The notes beneath the pieces were generated by a model that was not told the DNA's origin, did not search any database, and saw nothing but the letters and a program-made list of their open reading frames with translations. From the NCBI GenBank assembly GCA_947475165.1, contig CANJLD010000009.1, positions 87,978 to 151,977 of the forward strand: a DNA stretch of 64,000 nt, read 5' to 3'. Positions 1 to 10,413 of the stretch are shown piece by piece. The DNA is from Bacteroidota bacterium. GTDB lineage: Bacteria > Bacteroidota > Bacteroidia > Chitinophagales > LD1. The translations under genes were made by a program, and so were the position numbers. How positions within the stretch are numbered: position 1 is the first letter of the stretch; every line of letters begins with the position of its first letter.

Positions 1-1520
1 TGGATGCATTCGAGGGCCCTATGCCGCAAACCCGTTACGTGCTTTCAAAAGCTATCGGGCTAGGAAAAAAGCCAATTCTGGTTATTAATAAAGTAGATAA
101 AGAAAACTGCCGCCCAGAAGAAGTGCATGAAAACGTTTTCGATTTGATGTTCCACTTAGGAGCTAATGAAAACCAATTGAACTTTCCCACCGTTTATGGT
201 TCGGCAAAGCGCGGCTGGATGGGCGCTGACTGGAAACATCCGGCAGAAGATGTTACTTTCTTGTTAGATGAAATTATAGGACATATTCCTGCTCCGCTAA
301 TAGAAGAGGGAACCGTTCAAATGCAAATTACCTCGCTGGATTACTCTTCGTATTTAGGTCGTGTTGCTATTGGTAGAATTACCAGAGGCAGTATTACCTC
401 TGGTCAGCAGGTGATGTTGATGAAACGCGATGGCACAAGAGTAAAATCGAAAGTGAAAGAGCTTTATATTTTCAGCGGACTTGGGAAATTGAAAGTAGAA
501 AAGGTGAATTGTGGCGATATCTGCGCGGTAATGGGGGTAGAAGGTTTTGATATTGGCGATACCATTGCTGATATTGAAAATCCGGAGGCTATGAAGCCAA
601 TACATATTGATGAGCCGACCATGAGTATGATTTTTACCACTAATACTTCTCCGTTTTTTGGTAAAGAAGGAAAGCACGTTACCTCACAAAAAATTCGCGA
701 GCGTTTATACAAAGAGTTAGAAAAGAATTTGGCTTTGCGTGTAGAAGATACAGAAGCTCCGGAGAAATTTAATGTATTTGGTCGTGGTATTTTGCACTTG
801 AGCGTATTGATAGAAACCATGCGTAGAGAAGGATACGAGTTAAGCATTGGTAACCCGCGCGTTTTGATAAAAGAAATTGACGGGCAAAAACACGAACCAA
901 TTGAGGTTTTGACAATTGATGCACCGGAAGGCGTTGCCGGAAAGTGTATTGAGTTAATTACTCAACGTAGAGGCGATATGCTGATTATGGAACCTAAGGG
1001 CGACATGATGCACATTGAATTTGAAATTCCTTCGCGCGGCTTAATTGGACTTAGAACTTTAATTTTGAACGTTTCTGCCGGTGAAGCTGTAATGGCACAT
1101 CGTTTTAAAGAATACCAACCCATGAGAGGCGATATTCCGGGACGTATAAACGGAACTATTTTGGCAAATGCTGCAGGGCGCGCTACTGAATACTCTATGG
1201 ATAAATTAGCTGACCGTGGTAAATTCTTTATTGCCCCGGGTGCCGAAATTTATGAGGGACAAATAATTGGAGAATACACCAAGAATGGCGACTTAGTAGT
1301 GAACGTAGTTCAGGCTAAGCAATTGACCAACTTTCGCGCAGCGGGAACCGATGATAAGTCGAATTTGCCGCCACCAATAAAAATGAGTCTGGAAGAAGCC
1401 ATGGAATATATTCAGGAAGATGAGTATGTAGAGGTAACTCCTTTATCTATCCGTTTGCGCAAAATATATTTGACCGAAAACGACCGCAAGCGCTTTGCTA
1501 ATAAAGCATTAAGTATGTAG
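1..1520 (+). CDS. typA: Ribosome-associated GTPase TypA/BipA (5' truncated by window edge)
   Basis: TypA is a translational GTPase that binds the 70S ribosome and helps 50S assembly and growth under stress. The reading frame is open from base 3 (DAFEGPMPQTR), which matches the G-domain just after the DTPGH motif, so roughly the first 95-100 residues with G1-G3 lie off the window. Visible are the G4 motif NKVD and the G5-like SAKRG, then the EF-Tu-like domain II (VAIGRITRGS), the EF-G-like domain V and the TypA C-terminal domain with RGLIGLRT and GRATEYSM. About 505 residues remain of a usual ~600. A strong bidirectional hairpin follows the stop. No oddities in the visible part. Confidence 0.95.
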   Translation, partial: DAFEGPMPQTRYVLSKAIGLGKKPILVINKVDKENCRPEEVHENVFDLMFHLGANENQLNFPTVYGSAKRGWMGADWKHPAEDVTFLLDEIIGHIPAPLIEEGTVQMQITSLDYSSYLGRVAIGRITRGSITSGQQVMLMKRDGTRVKSKVKELYIFSGLGKLKVEKVNCGDICAVMGVEGFDIGDTIADIENPEAMKPIHIDEPTMSMIFTTNTSPFFGKEGKHVTSQKIRERLYKELEKNLALRVEDTEAPEKFNVFGRGILHLSVLIETMRREGYELSIGNPRVLIKEIDGQKHEPIEVLTIDAPEGVAGKCIELITQRRGDMLIMEPKGDMMHIEFEIPSRGLIGLRTLILNVSAGEAVMAHRFKEYQPMRGDIPGRINGTILANAAGRATEYSMDKLADRGKFFIAPGAEIYEGQIIGEYTKNGDLVVNVVQAKQLTNFRAAGTDDKSNLPPPIKMSLEEAMEYIQEDEYVEVTPLSIRLRKIYLTENDRKRFANKALSM

Positions 1521-1534
1521 GAAGTTGATTGTCT

Positions 1535-1580
1535 AAAAAAAGAAAGCCGGTTCAATTTATTGAACCGGCTTTCTTTTTTT
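1535..1580. terminator. Bidirectional Rho-independent terminator between typA and the convergent lipoprotein gene
   Basis: A perfect long inverted repeat with a 4-base loop: the GC-rich core is AGCCGGTTCAA / TTGAACCGGCT, flanked by an A run on the left and a T run on the right. Because it has the A run and the T run, it can end transcripts from both typA (+) and the gene at 1598-2131 (-). Confidence 0.9.
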
Positions 1581-1597
1581 AAATGATATTGGGTTTA

Positions 1598-2131
1598 TTA
1601 TTTTCTTACCGAAGCTTCAATTGCGCCATCGCTTAGCTTGTAGCATCTTGCTGTGTTACCGGTTGTAGCATTTAATACTTTAACAGTCAAAATCATATCG
1701 TTAGTTAGAACTTGTTTAAGTTCTGTACCGTTTATTTGCAAAACAACTTCAGTTGCTCCGCTGGCCAAGGTGCCTGAATAAGCAATTTGATCTCCCACTC
1801 CGGAAGCAGTTGCCACTTTTAAATAAACCTCGATATTCGAAAGTTCATTCAAATTGCCTGTTACGGCTCTGAACTTAATTCCGCTTTTTAGTTTTATAGA
1901 CGTTACTCTGCTTAAATCAGCCACTTCAGCACTGGTTAAAGCAGCTTTTACATCGCTTTGGTTTAAGGGGAAAGTAAAGCTTTGATACCCCTGGTAAGGA
2001 TTAATAGTTAAGCAGGCTTCTTTTTCGCCAAGCAAATATGGTACTAGTAAAGGTGCAGTACTGCAAGAATTAATAGTGAAAATGCCGGCTAAAAGTAGAG
2101 CAACAGATAAAATGGCTAAGATTTTTTTCAT
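1598..2131 (-). CDS. Putative lipoprotein of unknown function, 177 aa
   Basis: I do not recognise a family. The N-terminus is a type II signal peptide: MKK, a hydrophobic stretch, and a lipobox-like INSC near residue 23, so the mature protein is probably an outer-membrane lipoprotein. The rest is rich in Thr, Val and Leu alternation and looks like a small beta-sandwich. It stands alone: convergent with typA (shared terminator) and 50 bp downstream of the arginase gene on the same strand, so it may be co-transcribed with arginase. Confidence 0.6.
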   Translation of the reverse strand: MKKILAILSVALLLAGIFTINSCSTAPLLVPYLLGEKEACLTINPYQGYQSFTFPLNQSDVKAALTSAEVADLSRVTSIKLKSGIKFRAVTGNLNELSNIEVYLKVATASGVGDQIAYSGTLASGATEVVLQINGTELKQVLTNDMILTVKVLNATTGNTARCYKLSDGAIEASVRK

Positions 2132-2180
2132 TGGTTAAGATTTTTTGGTTGATGTAAAAATATACTTTGCTGTTAGTAAA

Positions 2181-3137
2181 TCAAATAATTTCTACTTGAC
2201 GGGCCACTTTTTGCAGTATTTCAAAAACGGTTTCTGCCATTACATTCTCGCTATCAAGAGTGGGATTAATTTCTGTAAACTCTAAACAACAAACTCTTTC
2301 GTTCTGCACTAACTCCAAAATTATATCGGCTGCTTCGCGCTCGTTTATTCCTCCTTTTACAGGTGTTCCTGTTCCGCGCGAAATGCTTGGGTCAAGTGCA
2401 TCTACATCAAACGTGATATAAATTTTATCGCAGTGCGAAAGATGCTTTAGTGCTTCGCGACAAATTTTGGTTACTCCTATCTTCCGTATTTCTGAAGTTG
2501 AAAAATTCTTTAGCCGGTTCTTTTTAATGATATAACCTTCCTGTTCTTCAAAGTCGCGCAAGGTCATAAAAAGCAAATCGCGGTATTCAACTTTTGGGGT
2601 TATGTCGCCCACGTTTTTCAGCCGCTCCCAAAGTTCTATGGTTTCAAAATCCAAATCGTTCACTTTGTTTTCAATATTGTCCTCTGCCAGAGAAACAGCC
2701 AATGCCATTCCGTGCATGTTTCCTGATGGTGTAGTATAAGGAGAATGTAAATCGGAGTGGGCATCTATCCAAATAACTCCAAGTCTCGAATCGGGATAAG
2801 CCATTCTGATTCCCGCCATGGTTCCTCCGGCATTGGAGTGATCACCCGAAAGCACAATCGGAAATTTTCCATCTTTTAAAGAATCGCGAATGGCGGCACC
2901 TATACGCTCATACATTTTCAGCACACTTCTTATCCGCTTGGCGTAGCGGCTTTCAATCATACCATATAAAGAGGCGTTATCGTCAGGTATGCTTATGCTA
3001 CGGTGATTTTTGAAAAAATTGCTACGGTAATCGAGGGCAGCTATTTTAACAGCATCTACTCCCAAACTGGCACCACGGGTTCCTGCGCCTACTTCGCTCT
3101 TTACTTCTATCAGTCGTATTTGTCTTCCCTTCTTCAT
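2181..3137 (-). CDS. rocF: Arginase (ureohydrolase family), 318 aa
   Basis: Arginase hydrolyses L-arginine to ornithine and urea in the cytoplasm using two Mn ions. The metal-binding motifs are all present: GDHS, DAHSD and FDVDALDP. The substrate loop TTPSGNMHG and the C-terminal CLEFTEINPTLD segment are those of arginase rather than agmatinase or formimidoylglutamase. The open frame begins with a TTG at 3164 (MRPFEK), but I chose the ATG at 3137 (MKKGRQIRLIEVKSEVGAGT) because arginases start about there. Upstream lies a small palindrome and the divergent glpK. Family assignment is strong; the choice among ureohydrolases is by motif only. Confidence 0.85.
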   Translation of the reverse strand: MKKGRQIRLIEVKSEVGAGTRGASLGVDAVKIAALDYRSNFFKNHRSISIPDDNASLYGMIESRYAKRIRSVLKMYERIGAAIRDSLKDGKFPIVLSGDHSNAGGTMAGIRMAYPDSRLGVIWIDAHSDLHSPYTTPSGNMHGMALAVSLAEDNIENKVNDLDFETIELWERLKNVGDITPKVEYRDLLFMTLRDFEEQEGYIIKKNRLKNFSTSEIRKIGVTKICREALKHLSHCDKIYITFDVDALDPSISRGTGTPVKGGINEREAADIILELVQNERVCCLEFTEINPTLDSENVMAETVFEILQKVARQVEII

Positions 3138-3171
3138 AAATAACTGTTTTTCAAAAGGTCGCAATTCCCAA

Positions 3172-3186
3172 TCCGCCTATGGCGGA
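3172..3186. repeat. Short palindrome TCCGCC-TAT-GGCGGA
   Basis: A 6-bp perfect stem with a 3-base loop in the divergent arginase/glpK intergenic region. Palindromes of this kind recur as dispersed repeats in Bacteroidota genomes; only one copy is seen here. No T tract follows, so it is not an obvious terminator. Confidence 0.5.
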
Positions 3187-3280
3187 GCTTTTCAAACCCT
3201 CAGGTAATCTGGCTAAAGCTTTCGGAAACCGAAAAATGTTTACAAATAGCTTGGTTGAGTATTAACTCTTTCTATTTTAG

Positions 3281-4822
<1,542 letters not shown>

Positions 4823-4826
4823 TGCA

Positions 4827-4852
4827 ATGTCACGCTGAGCGGGGTCGAAGCG
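4827..4852. repeat. Dispersed repeat of the GTCACGCTGAGCGGGGTCGAAGCG type
   Basis: The word TGTCACGCTGAGCGG followed by GGTCGAAGCG lies between glpK and the next gene. From general knowledge, close variants are scattered as short imperfectly palindromic repeats in many Bacteroidota genomes. Only one copy is present here. Confidence 0.5.
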
Positions 4853-4889
4853 TTTGTCTTTTCCGTTTTAACTTTCCTATCTTCAAACC

Positions 4890-5663
4890 GTGAATCCGTA
4901 CCTGCTTTCCGGTATTTGTATTTTCACGTTCATGTGCATCATGTTCGTGATTGCGCAAATAGTTAAGAACAACAGTATAGTTGATATTGGTTGGGGCGTT
5001 GGTTTCATTATAGTTACCTCAATTACGTTTTTTGTTTTTGGCGATGACAGGTTTCACCAAAAACTGGTGAGCTATCTGGTTATAGTTTGGGCGTTGCGGC
5101 TGTCTATATATATAGGAATAAGAAACATTGGTCAGCCCGAAGATTTTCGCTATGCCAATTGGCGCAAAGAATGGGGAAGTAATTTTCTGCTCCGTTCTTT
5201 TTTGCAAGTGTTTATGTTGCAAGGGCTAATCATGTTCATCAATACGCTGCCGATTGTGGTAATCAATAGCGACCTATCCGTTTTTAAATCATACAAAGTT
5301 CTTTATCCGGTTGGTGTTGCAGTTTGGCTAGTGGGGTTTTTCTTTGAGGCTCTTGGTGACTACCAGATGTATATGTTCAAATGCTCTCATCACCCGAAAG
5401 GAAAGGTGATGAATAAGGGGTTGTGGAAGTTTACGCGGCACCCGAATTATTTTGGCGAAGCAGTAATATGGTGGGGAATTTTTCTGCTCGCTATTCCTTC
5501 CGACAAATGGTATTTATCGGTTTTGGCGCCCATTACTATTACTTTTTTACTGCTGAAAGTTTCGGGTGTAACCATGCTTGAAAAAAAATATGAAGGCAAC
5601 GATGAATATTCGCAATACAAGCGAAACACAAATTCATTTATACCTTGGTTTCCGAAAAAATAA
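4890..5663 (+). CDS. DUF1295 / steroid 5-alpha-reductase-like membrane protein, 257 aa
   Basis: A polytopic inner-membrane protein with about six to seven hydrophobic segments. Near the C-terminus it has the family signature GLWKFTRHPNYFGE, shared with the DUF1295 and isoprenylcysteine-methyltransferase/steroid-reductase C-terminal superfamily, and an N-terminal GWGVGFI. The start is a GTG at 4890; an ATG at residue 15 is the alternative but would cut the first membrane segment. Eleven bases separate it from the subtilisin gene downstream, suggesting a shared transcript. The substrate is unknown. Confidence 0.8.
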   Translation: MNPYLLSGICIFTFMCIMFVIAQIVKNNSIVDIGWGVGFIIVTSITFFVFGDDRFHQKLVSYLVIVWALRLSIYIGIRNIGQPEDFRYANWRKEWGSNFLLRSFLQVFMLQGLIMFINTLPIVVINSDLSVFKSYKVLYPVGVAVWLVGFFFEALGDYQMYMFKCSHHPKGKVMNKGLWKFTRHPNYFGEAVIWWGIFLLAIPSDKWYLSVLAPITITFLLLKVSGVTMLEKKYEGNDEYSQYKRNTNSFIPWFPKK

Positions 5664-5673
5664 AAATTAAAGC

Positions 5674-7542
5674 ATGAAGAACGTTTTACTCGCACTGGCT
5701 TTTTTCTTCTCTCTGAATTTATCAGCCAATTCTTTTACAGAATACAAAGAGCATATTGCTAAAGACCGTCTGCTTATAATTTTCGATAAAACTGTTTCGG
5801 CTGAACGCAAAGCAGAAATTATTCAGTTATCCGGTTTGGTAACAAACTTCACTCACCTTCCTTCGCCATCGCTCACTATTTGCATGACGAACAATTTTGA
5901 GGAAGCGCAAAAGCACTTTTTAGCTATTTCCGGAGTAACATTCGTTTCTTTTTTTATTACCGATGGACAGAATCATTACGGAGGTGTGCTCAACGATTTT
6001 TTTGTAAAACTGAAAGACAAAAATTTTGAACCGTTCTTGAAAGAAAAACTTAAGCAACAAAACCTCGGTGAAGCAACTCCAGACAAATACATTCCGAATC
6101 TTTATAAAATCCGCAATCAACAATCCGCAACCCGAAATACAATTGATTGGTGTGCAGAATTTTTGAAAGAAGGATGGGTTGAATATGCATCGCCCAACTA
6201 TTTGCTTAATCCGCTTGTTTGCTCTGACCCGCTTTTTAACCGCCAATGGAATATCAAAAACACCGGTAGTGTAATTCAAGGCAACGGAGTACCTGATGCC
6301 GATATGGACGTTGACAGCGCATGGACAATGACCACCGGTGACCCAAGTATAAAAGTATCGGTTATTGATTCCGGTGTTGACACCCTACATGCTGATTTGG
6401 TTCAAAATATTTTACCCGGTCACGATGCTGTCAGCGATTCTACTGATGGCTATCCAACGCCTGCGTATTCTAACGATGGTCATGGCACTTGTTGCTCAGG
6501 AATTATTGTTGCCGTGAAGGATAATTCAATTGGTTGTTCGGGCGTGGCTCCTTCCTGCAAAATAATTCCTGTTCGCGCGTTCTACTATGTTTTGTTGCAA
6601 GGTGCCAGCGACCCGCTTCCGTATTCTTCTTCCGATGCTTTTTCTGATGCTATTGGATGGAGTTGGAGCACAGCGAATGCAGATATTCTCAGTAACTCAT
6701 GGGGATTACCACCATCGCTTATAACTTTTTTACCTGGAGGAACGCAACCGGTTACTGATGCGATTGTAATAGCGCATACAAACGGAAGAGGCGGAAAAGG
6801 AATTGCCATGTTTTTCAGCAGCGGAAATGAAAATGATAGCATTGGACCAATTTGGCCGGCATCGCTTTCAGAAACGATTGCTGTAAATGCAACAAACATG
6901 TGCGACAAAAGAAAATCTCCGGGCGATTGCAGTAGCGAAAACTGGGGCGGTGATTTTGCCGGTAATTTAGATTTCAGCGCACCGGGAGTAAAGATTACAA
7001 CTACTGATATGCGCGGCAATTTCGGCTTCTCTAACAACGACTACACATATACATTTAACGGAACTTCGGCTGCTTGTCCGAATGCTGCTGCTGTGGGAGC
7101 CTTGTTGCTTTCGCTTCAACCAACATTACATGCAGAAGATATTCGCAATATTATTTCGCAGAGTTGCGATAAGGTGGGCTATTCTTATGATTCTGCTTTC
7201 TATAACGGAACATGGTGTCGCGAATTGGGTTATGGAAGAGTAAATGCTTATCAGGCGTTACTGCATTCACTTTCGTACAACGGAATTAATGAAGCAAGAG
7301 AAAATGTTGTGCTGAATATTTTTCCAAATCCCGCGCAAGGGACTTTAAATATCTATTCAAGCAGCAGGAAAGATTGTGCGATGAAAATTTATTCTGTTAC
7401 CGGTGAGGAACTTTTGCAGCAGGAACTTCGGGAAGGGTTGAATACGGTGGGCGTTTCTTCTTTGCCTTCGGGAATTTATCTGGTGAGGACAAATACCAAA
7501 AGCGGAATCGTAACTAAGAAAGTTACGATTATCAGGCAGTAG
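5674..7542 (+). CDS. Secreted subtilisin-like serine protease (S8) with T9SS type A sorting domain, 622 aa
   Basis: An exported endopeptidase. Residues 1-19 are a signal peptide. The catalytic triad is visible as Asp232 (VIDSGVD), His270 (NDGHGT) and Ser465 (NGTSAACP), with the oxyanion Asn in SSGNEN near residue 385. About 180 residues between signal and catalytic core may be a propeptide. The last ~75 residues, from LNIFPNPAQGTLNIY to KKVTIIRQ, are a T9SS type A sorting domain, so the protein is likely carried across the outer membrane by the type IX system and bound to or released from the surface. It follows the DUF1295 gene by 11 bp. Confidence 0.92.
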   Translation: MKNVLLALAFFFSLNLSANSFTEYKEHIAKDRLLIIFDKTVSAERKAEIIQLSGLVTNFTHLPSPSLTICMTNNFEEAQKHFLAISGVTFVSFFITDGQNHYGGVLNDFFVKLKDKNFEPFLKEKLKQQNLGEATPDKYIPNLYKIRNQQSATRNTIDWCAEFLKEGWVEYASPNYLLNPLVCSDPLFNRQWNIKNTGSVIQGNGVPDADMDVDSAWTMTTGDPSIKVSVIDSGVDTLHADLVQNILPGHDAVSDSTDGYPTPAYSNDGHGTCCSGIIVAVKDNSIGCSGVAPSCKIIPVRAFYYVLLQGASDPLPYSSSDAFSDAIGWSWSTANADILSNSWGLPPSLITFLPGGTQPVTDAIVIAHTNGRGGKGIAMFFSSGNENDSIGPIWPASLSETIAVNATNMCDKRKSPGDCSSENWGGDFAGNLDFSAPGVKITTTDMRGNFGFSNNDYTYTFNGTSAACPNAAAVGALLLSLQPTLHAEDIRNIISQSCDKVGYSYDSAFYNGTWCRELGYGRVNAYQALLHSLSYNGINEARENVVLNIFPNPAQGTLNIYSSSRKDCAMKIYSVTGEELLQQELREGLNTVGVSSLPSGIYLVRTNTKSGIVTKKVTIIRQ

Positions 7543-7548
7543 ATTTTC

Positions 7549-7692
7549 TTAGTGTGTTGCTTCCGTTCGTTTCTCCAACTCCGCCTGTTTCTTACAGAGC
7601 GACTCGCTCATGCGAGCGTTGAGGAGAACAAATCCTATCAGCACCACACAGAACACCACCAGCATTAAATTCATGGATGTATCTGTTTTCAT
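7549..7692 (-). CDS. Small single-pass membrane protein, 47 aa
   Basis: A short gene below usual ORF length limits. It reads MKTDTSMNLMLVVFCVVLIG, continues hydrophobic to about residue 25, then a charged tail (SLCKKQAELEKRTEATH). The pattern of a short polar N-terminus, one membrane helix and a charged amphipathic C-terminus is typical of real small membrane proteins. ATG start, TAA stop; its stop overlaps no neighbour and lies 7 bp from the convergent protease stop. An opposite-strand frame at 7610-7825 is less convincing. Function unknown. Confidence 0.55.
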   Translation of the reverse strand: MKTDTSMNLMLVVFCVVLIGFVLLNARMSESLCKKQAELEKRTEATH

Positions 7693-7999
7693 AATTACGG
7701 TTTTTAGTTTTGATTTTAGGTTCTACAACTGTAACGTTTGTTTTCAGATATTATTACACATCAATTGTCACAGTATTGTCATATTCACAACCTATCCACA
7801 ATCGGGCTATAATGATGCCACGTAGAGCGAAAAGCGTCTTGTGACTCCCAATAAACTACCAAACTGTTTGTAGATGAGAGATTTAGGGCAACTGAATTGT
7901 TTTACACAGCTATGTGGATACAAGTGGTGTGCATTGCTTTGTAGCAATTCCTTGACGAAGTAATGCACATGTGATTAGACGATTTTTGTTGTTGAGTTT
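7693..7999. other. Intergenic stretch with one imperfect hairpin
   Basis: No gene is supported here. At 7929-7969 an imperfect inverted repeat (GTGCATTGCTT / AAGTAATGCAC, one mismatch, ~19-base loop) lies downstream of the SGNH gene read on the minus strand and could be a weak transcript end, but it lacks a T tract. Confidence 0.4.
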
Positions 8000-8950
8000 T
8001 TAGATGGAATCTACTGCCGAAACCAATTGCTGAGAAATTTTTTCTGCTCCCCGCAGATTGAGGTGCTGGTTGTCTGCCCAATTTATCTTGTCTTGTAATA
8101 CTTTCTCCTCAGGTGAAATTATTTTGCCTAATGAAGAATAAGTGGCTTCAATTTCCTTTCTATCCGCTTGACCAGAATAAGCAGGCAGATAAAGGAAAAA
8201 CAGTTTCACTTGTTTGCTTTTAGCCAATTTTGAAATTTTCTTTACATAAAACAATGAGGGAGCGTTTAGAGCATTTTCAATTACAGAAATTTTATTCTTT
8301 TCTCTCTTTTGTGCTCTCACCATATTTTTCCTCAATTCATTTTCGTCAGCGCTAGCGTTCGTTCCGTTAAATCCGAAAGGAGAAGTAGAAATGTCGGTTT
8401 TGTGTTTTATATCTTCATGCGTAAATAACTCTCGCAGGTATTGCAACCGAAAAATGAATGCTTTGTAAATAGCCGGTAAGTAAGATCGGTTAAAATATTT
8501 TGGGGCTTTAAACAAATCTTGCGTAGAAGATATGTAAGGAAATGCCAAATGCCCCAATTGCGGTTCCTCTTCGCGTATTTCCAGCACAAGTGCTTTTACT
8601 TTTTTGTGTTCAATCAAATCTTTTATCACCACATAATCATAGTCGCGACCATAACCGCAGAATGAAAGATTACGACAGGAGATGCTTTTGCCTGTTGAAT
8701 CAAAAATTAATTTCTGCATCCATTCATCATTTACCGCACACATTGTATGCGAAGTGCCGATGAAAGCAATATCAATATTCGTGGTGTCTTCAAAAATCCG
8801 CTGATAAATCCACGGAGGTCTTCCTTTGCATCCGCCTTTAGAAAGAAAATCGTAAGCATATTTCCTATCCACTGGAATCAGGAAAAGAACAATTACTCCT
8901 GCCACAAGCAAAACCAGAAACAACAAAATGCTGAGCAGAAATTTTTTCAT
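8000..8950 (-). CDS. SGNH-fold membrane-anchored protein, probable partner of the MBOAT acyltransferase, 316 aa
   Basis: One N-terminal membrane helix (residues ~4-26) followed by an extracytoplasmic domain. The segment IAFIGTSHTMCAV looks like the nucleophile block (Ser in GTSH) of SGNH/AlgJ/DltD-type proteins, and near the C-terminus NWADNQHLNLRGA supplies the Asp-x-x-His pair. Its start overlaps the MBOAT stop in TGATG, so the two are translationally coupled. In known pairs (AlgI with AlgJ/AlgX, DltB with DltD) the MBOAT moves an acyl group across the membrane and the SGNH partner places it on a polymer; I infer that role, with the acceptor unknown. Sequence outside the motifs is not one I recognise. 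Confidence 0.7.
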   Translation of the reverse strand: MKKFLLSILLFLVLLVAGVIVLFLIPVDRKYAYDFLSKGGCKGRPPWIYQRIFEDTTNIDIAFIGTSHTMCAVNDEWMQKLIFDSTGKSISCRNLSFCGYGRDYDYVVIKDLIEHKKVKALVLEIREEEPQLGHLAFPYISSTQDLFKAPKYFNRSYLPAIYKAFIFRLQYLRELFTHEDIKHKTDISTSPFGFNGTNASADENELRKNMVRAQKREKNKISVIENALNAPSLFYVKKISKLAKSKQVKLFFLYLPAYSGQADRKEIEATYSSLGKIISPEEKVLQDKINWADNQHLNLRGAEKISQQLVSAVDSI

Positions 8951-10383
8951 CAGAATTTGAAATAGATAAAATTTGGTGCGTTATCATTTAGTCCTACAAA
9001 TGCAATCAGCAAAATGAGCAGGTAGTAATATCCGATTCGTAACAATCGGGGACTTGCTTCAAAAAGATTTGCAAACCCGATACGTGAAATCATTAATTCG
9101 CTCAGCAGCAAAAACAACAAACATCCTTTAAGCACGTTTACAAAAACATTCGAGAAATATACTTTGTCGAATACTTCGCTCAATGCGTTCATATCAAAAC
9201 CGTGCGTTAGCGATTGAATAATAGTGATGGCATCGGTTAAATTTTTAGCCCGAAAAAAAATCCAGGCAAAGCAGACGATTGAAAAGGTAATTGACCATTT
9301 TACCAATGAAGGCGACACAATTTTTGTTCGCTGTTTTATAAAATCTTCCGCTACCATACATGCCCCGTGAATAAAGCCCCAGATAATGAAAGTGAAATTC
9401 GCCCCATGCCACAAGCCGGAGATAACGAAGGTTATAAAGAGATTGAAATATTGTCGTGCTTCGCCTTTCCGGTTGCCGCCTAATGGAATGTAGAGGTAAT
9501 CGCGAAACCATGTAGAAAGAGAAATATGCCAGCGTTGCCAAAACTCGCGAAGTGAAATTGCAAAATACGGAGTGCGAAAATTTTCTGTTAAGTCGAAACC
9601 AAACAATCGTGCGGTACCAATGGCAATATCAGAGTAACCGGAAAAATCGCAGTATATCTGAATAGCAAAAAACAAAACAGCGGTTATAGAAACCCAACCG
9701 GAATAAATTTCGGGATGCGAAAAAATTTCATCTACAAAAGTGTCGAGGTTATCGGCAATCACTACTTTCTTAAACAAGCCATAAAGAATTAACCGAAGGC
9801 CGGTAACAGCAATCTCGTATTTGAAAATTCGTGCGTGATGAAACTGCGGCAGCAAATGTTTGGCTCGTTGAATAGGTCCGGCAACGAGTTGGGGAAAGAA
9901 ACTGACGAACGCGAGAAACGTAAGAAAGTCTTTACTCGCTTTTATTTCTTTCCGGTAAACATCGATGACATATGCCATGCTCTGAAAAGTGTAAAAGCTA
10001 ATGCCAACAGGAAGAATAATTTTAAGTGTGGTAAAGCCAGCCTCCACATGAAATTTTGCCAGCAATTCAACGAACGACTCGGCAAAAAAATTGAAATACT
10101 TAAACACTCCCAGAATAATCAGATTGACGCTCATGGTAACGAGCAGCAAACGTTTTCTCTGTACCGGATTATCAGTTTTGTCTAAGTAAAAGCCAACCGT
10201 ATAATCAATAGTTGAACTGAGAAAAAGAAGTGATAGAAAACGCCAGTCCCACCAGCCATAAAAAAAGTAACTCGCAGCAAGAAGAAATAAATTCTGCGCT
10301 TTGAATTTGTTCTTTAGCACAAACCAATACAGCGCAAAAACTATCGGAAGAAAAACGGCAAACTCAATGGAGTTAAAAATCAT
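8950..10383 (-). CDS. MBOAT family O-acyltransferase (AlgI-like), 477 aa
   Basis: A polytopic inner-membrane acyltransferase. The MBOAT core is clear: FWQRWHISLSTWFRDYLYIP followed by LGGNRKG, then GLWHGANFTFIIWG with the invariant His, and the CDFSGYSDIAIG block. Length 477 matches AlgI-type proteins. By family it transfers acetyl or another acyl group from a cytoplasmic donor to an envelope polysaccharide. The downstream SGNH gene overlaps its stop by one base. No polymer-synthesis genes are adjacent, so the acceptor is unknown. The upstream neighbour serS is 30 bp away on the same strand. Confidence 0.9.
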   Translation of the reverse strand: MIFNSIEFAVFLPIVFALYWFVLKNKFKAQNLFLLAASYFFYGWWDWRFLSLLFLSSTIDYTVGFYLDKTDNPVQRKRLLLVTMSVNLIILGVFKYFNFFAESFVELLAKFHVEAGFTTLKIILPVGISFYTFQSMAYVIDVYRKEIKASKDFLTFLAFVSFFPQLVAGPIQRAKHLLPQFHHARIFKYEIAVTGLRLILYGLFKKVVIADNLDTFVDEIFSHPEIYSGWVSITAVLFFAIQIYCDFSGYSDIAIGTARLFGFDLTENFRTPYFAISLREFWQRWHISLSTWFRDYLYIPLGGNRKGEARQYFNLFITFVISGLWHGANFTFIIWGFIHGACMVAEDFIKQRTKIVSPSLVKWSITFSIVCFAWIFFRAKNLTDAITIIQSLTHGFDMNALSEVFDKVYFSNVFVNVLKGCLLFLLLSELMISRIGFANLFEASPRLLRIGYYYLLILLIAFVGLNDNAPNFIYFKF

Positions 10384-10413
10384 TTCTGAAATATAGAAAT
10401 TCTCTTTATCGCT

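Noticed and set aside
7610..7825. Plus-strand 71-codon frame after the protease
   Set aside because: Low-complexity, no homology that I recognise, and opposite to a more credible 47-residue minus-strand gene.
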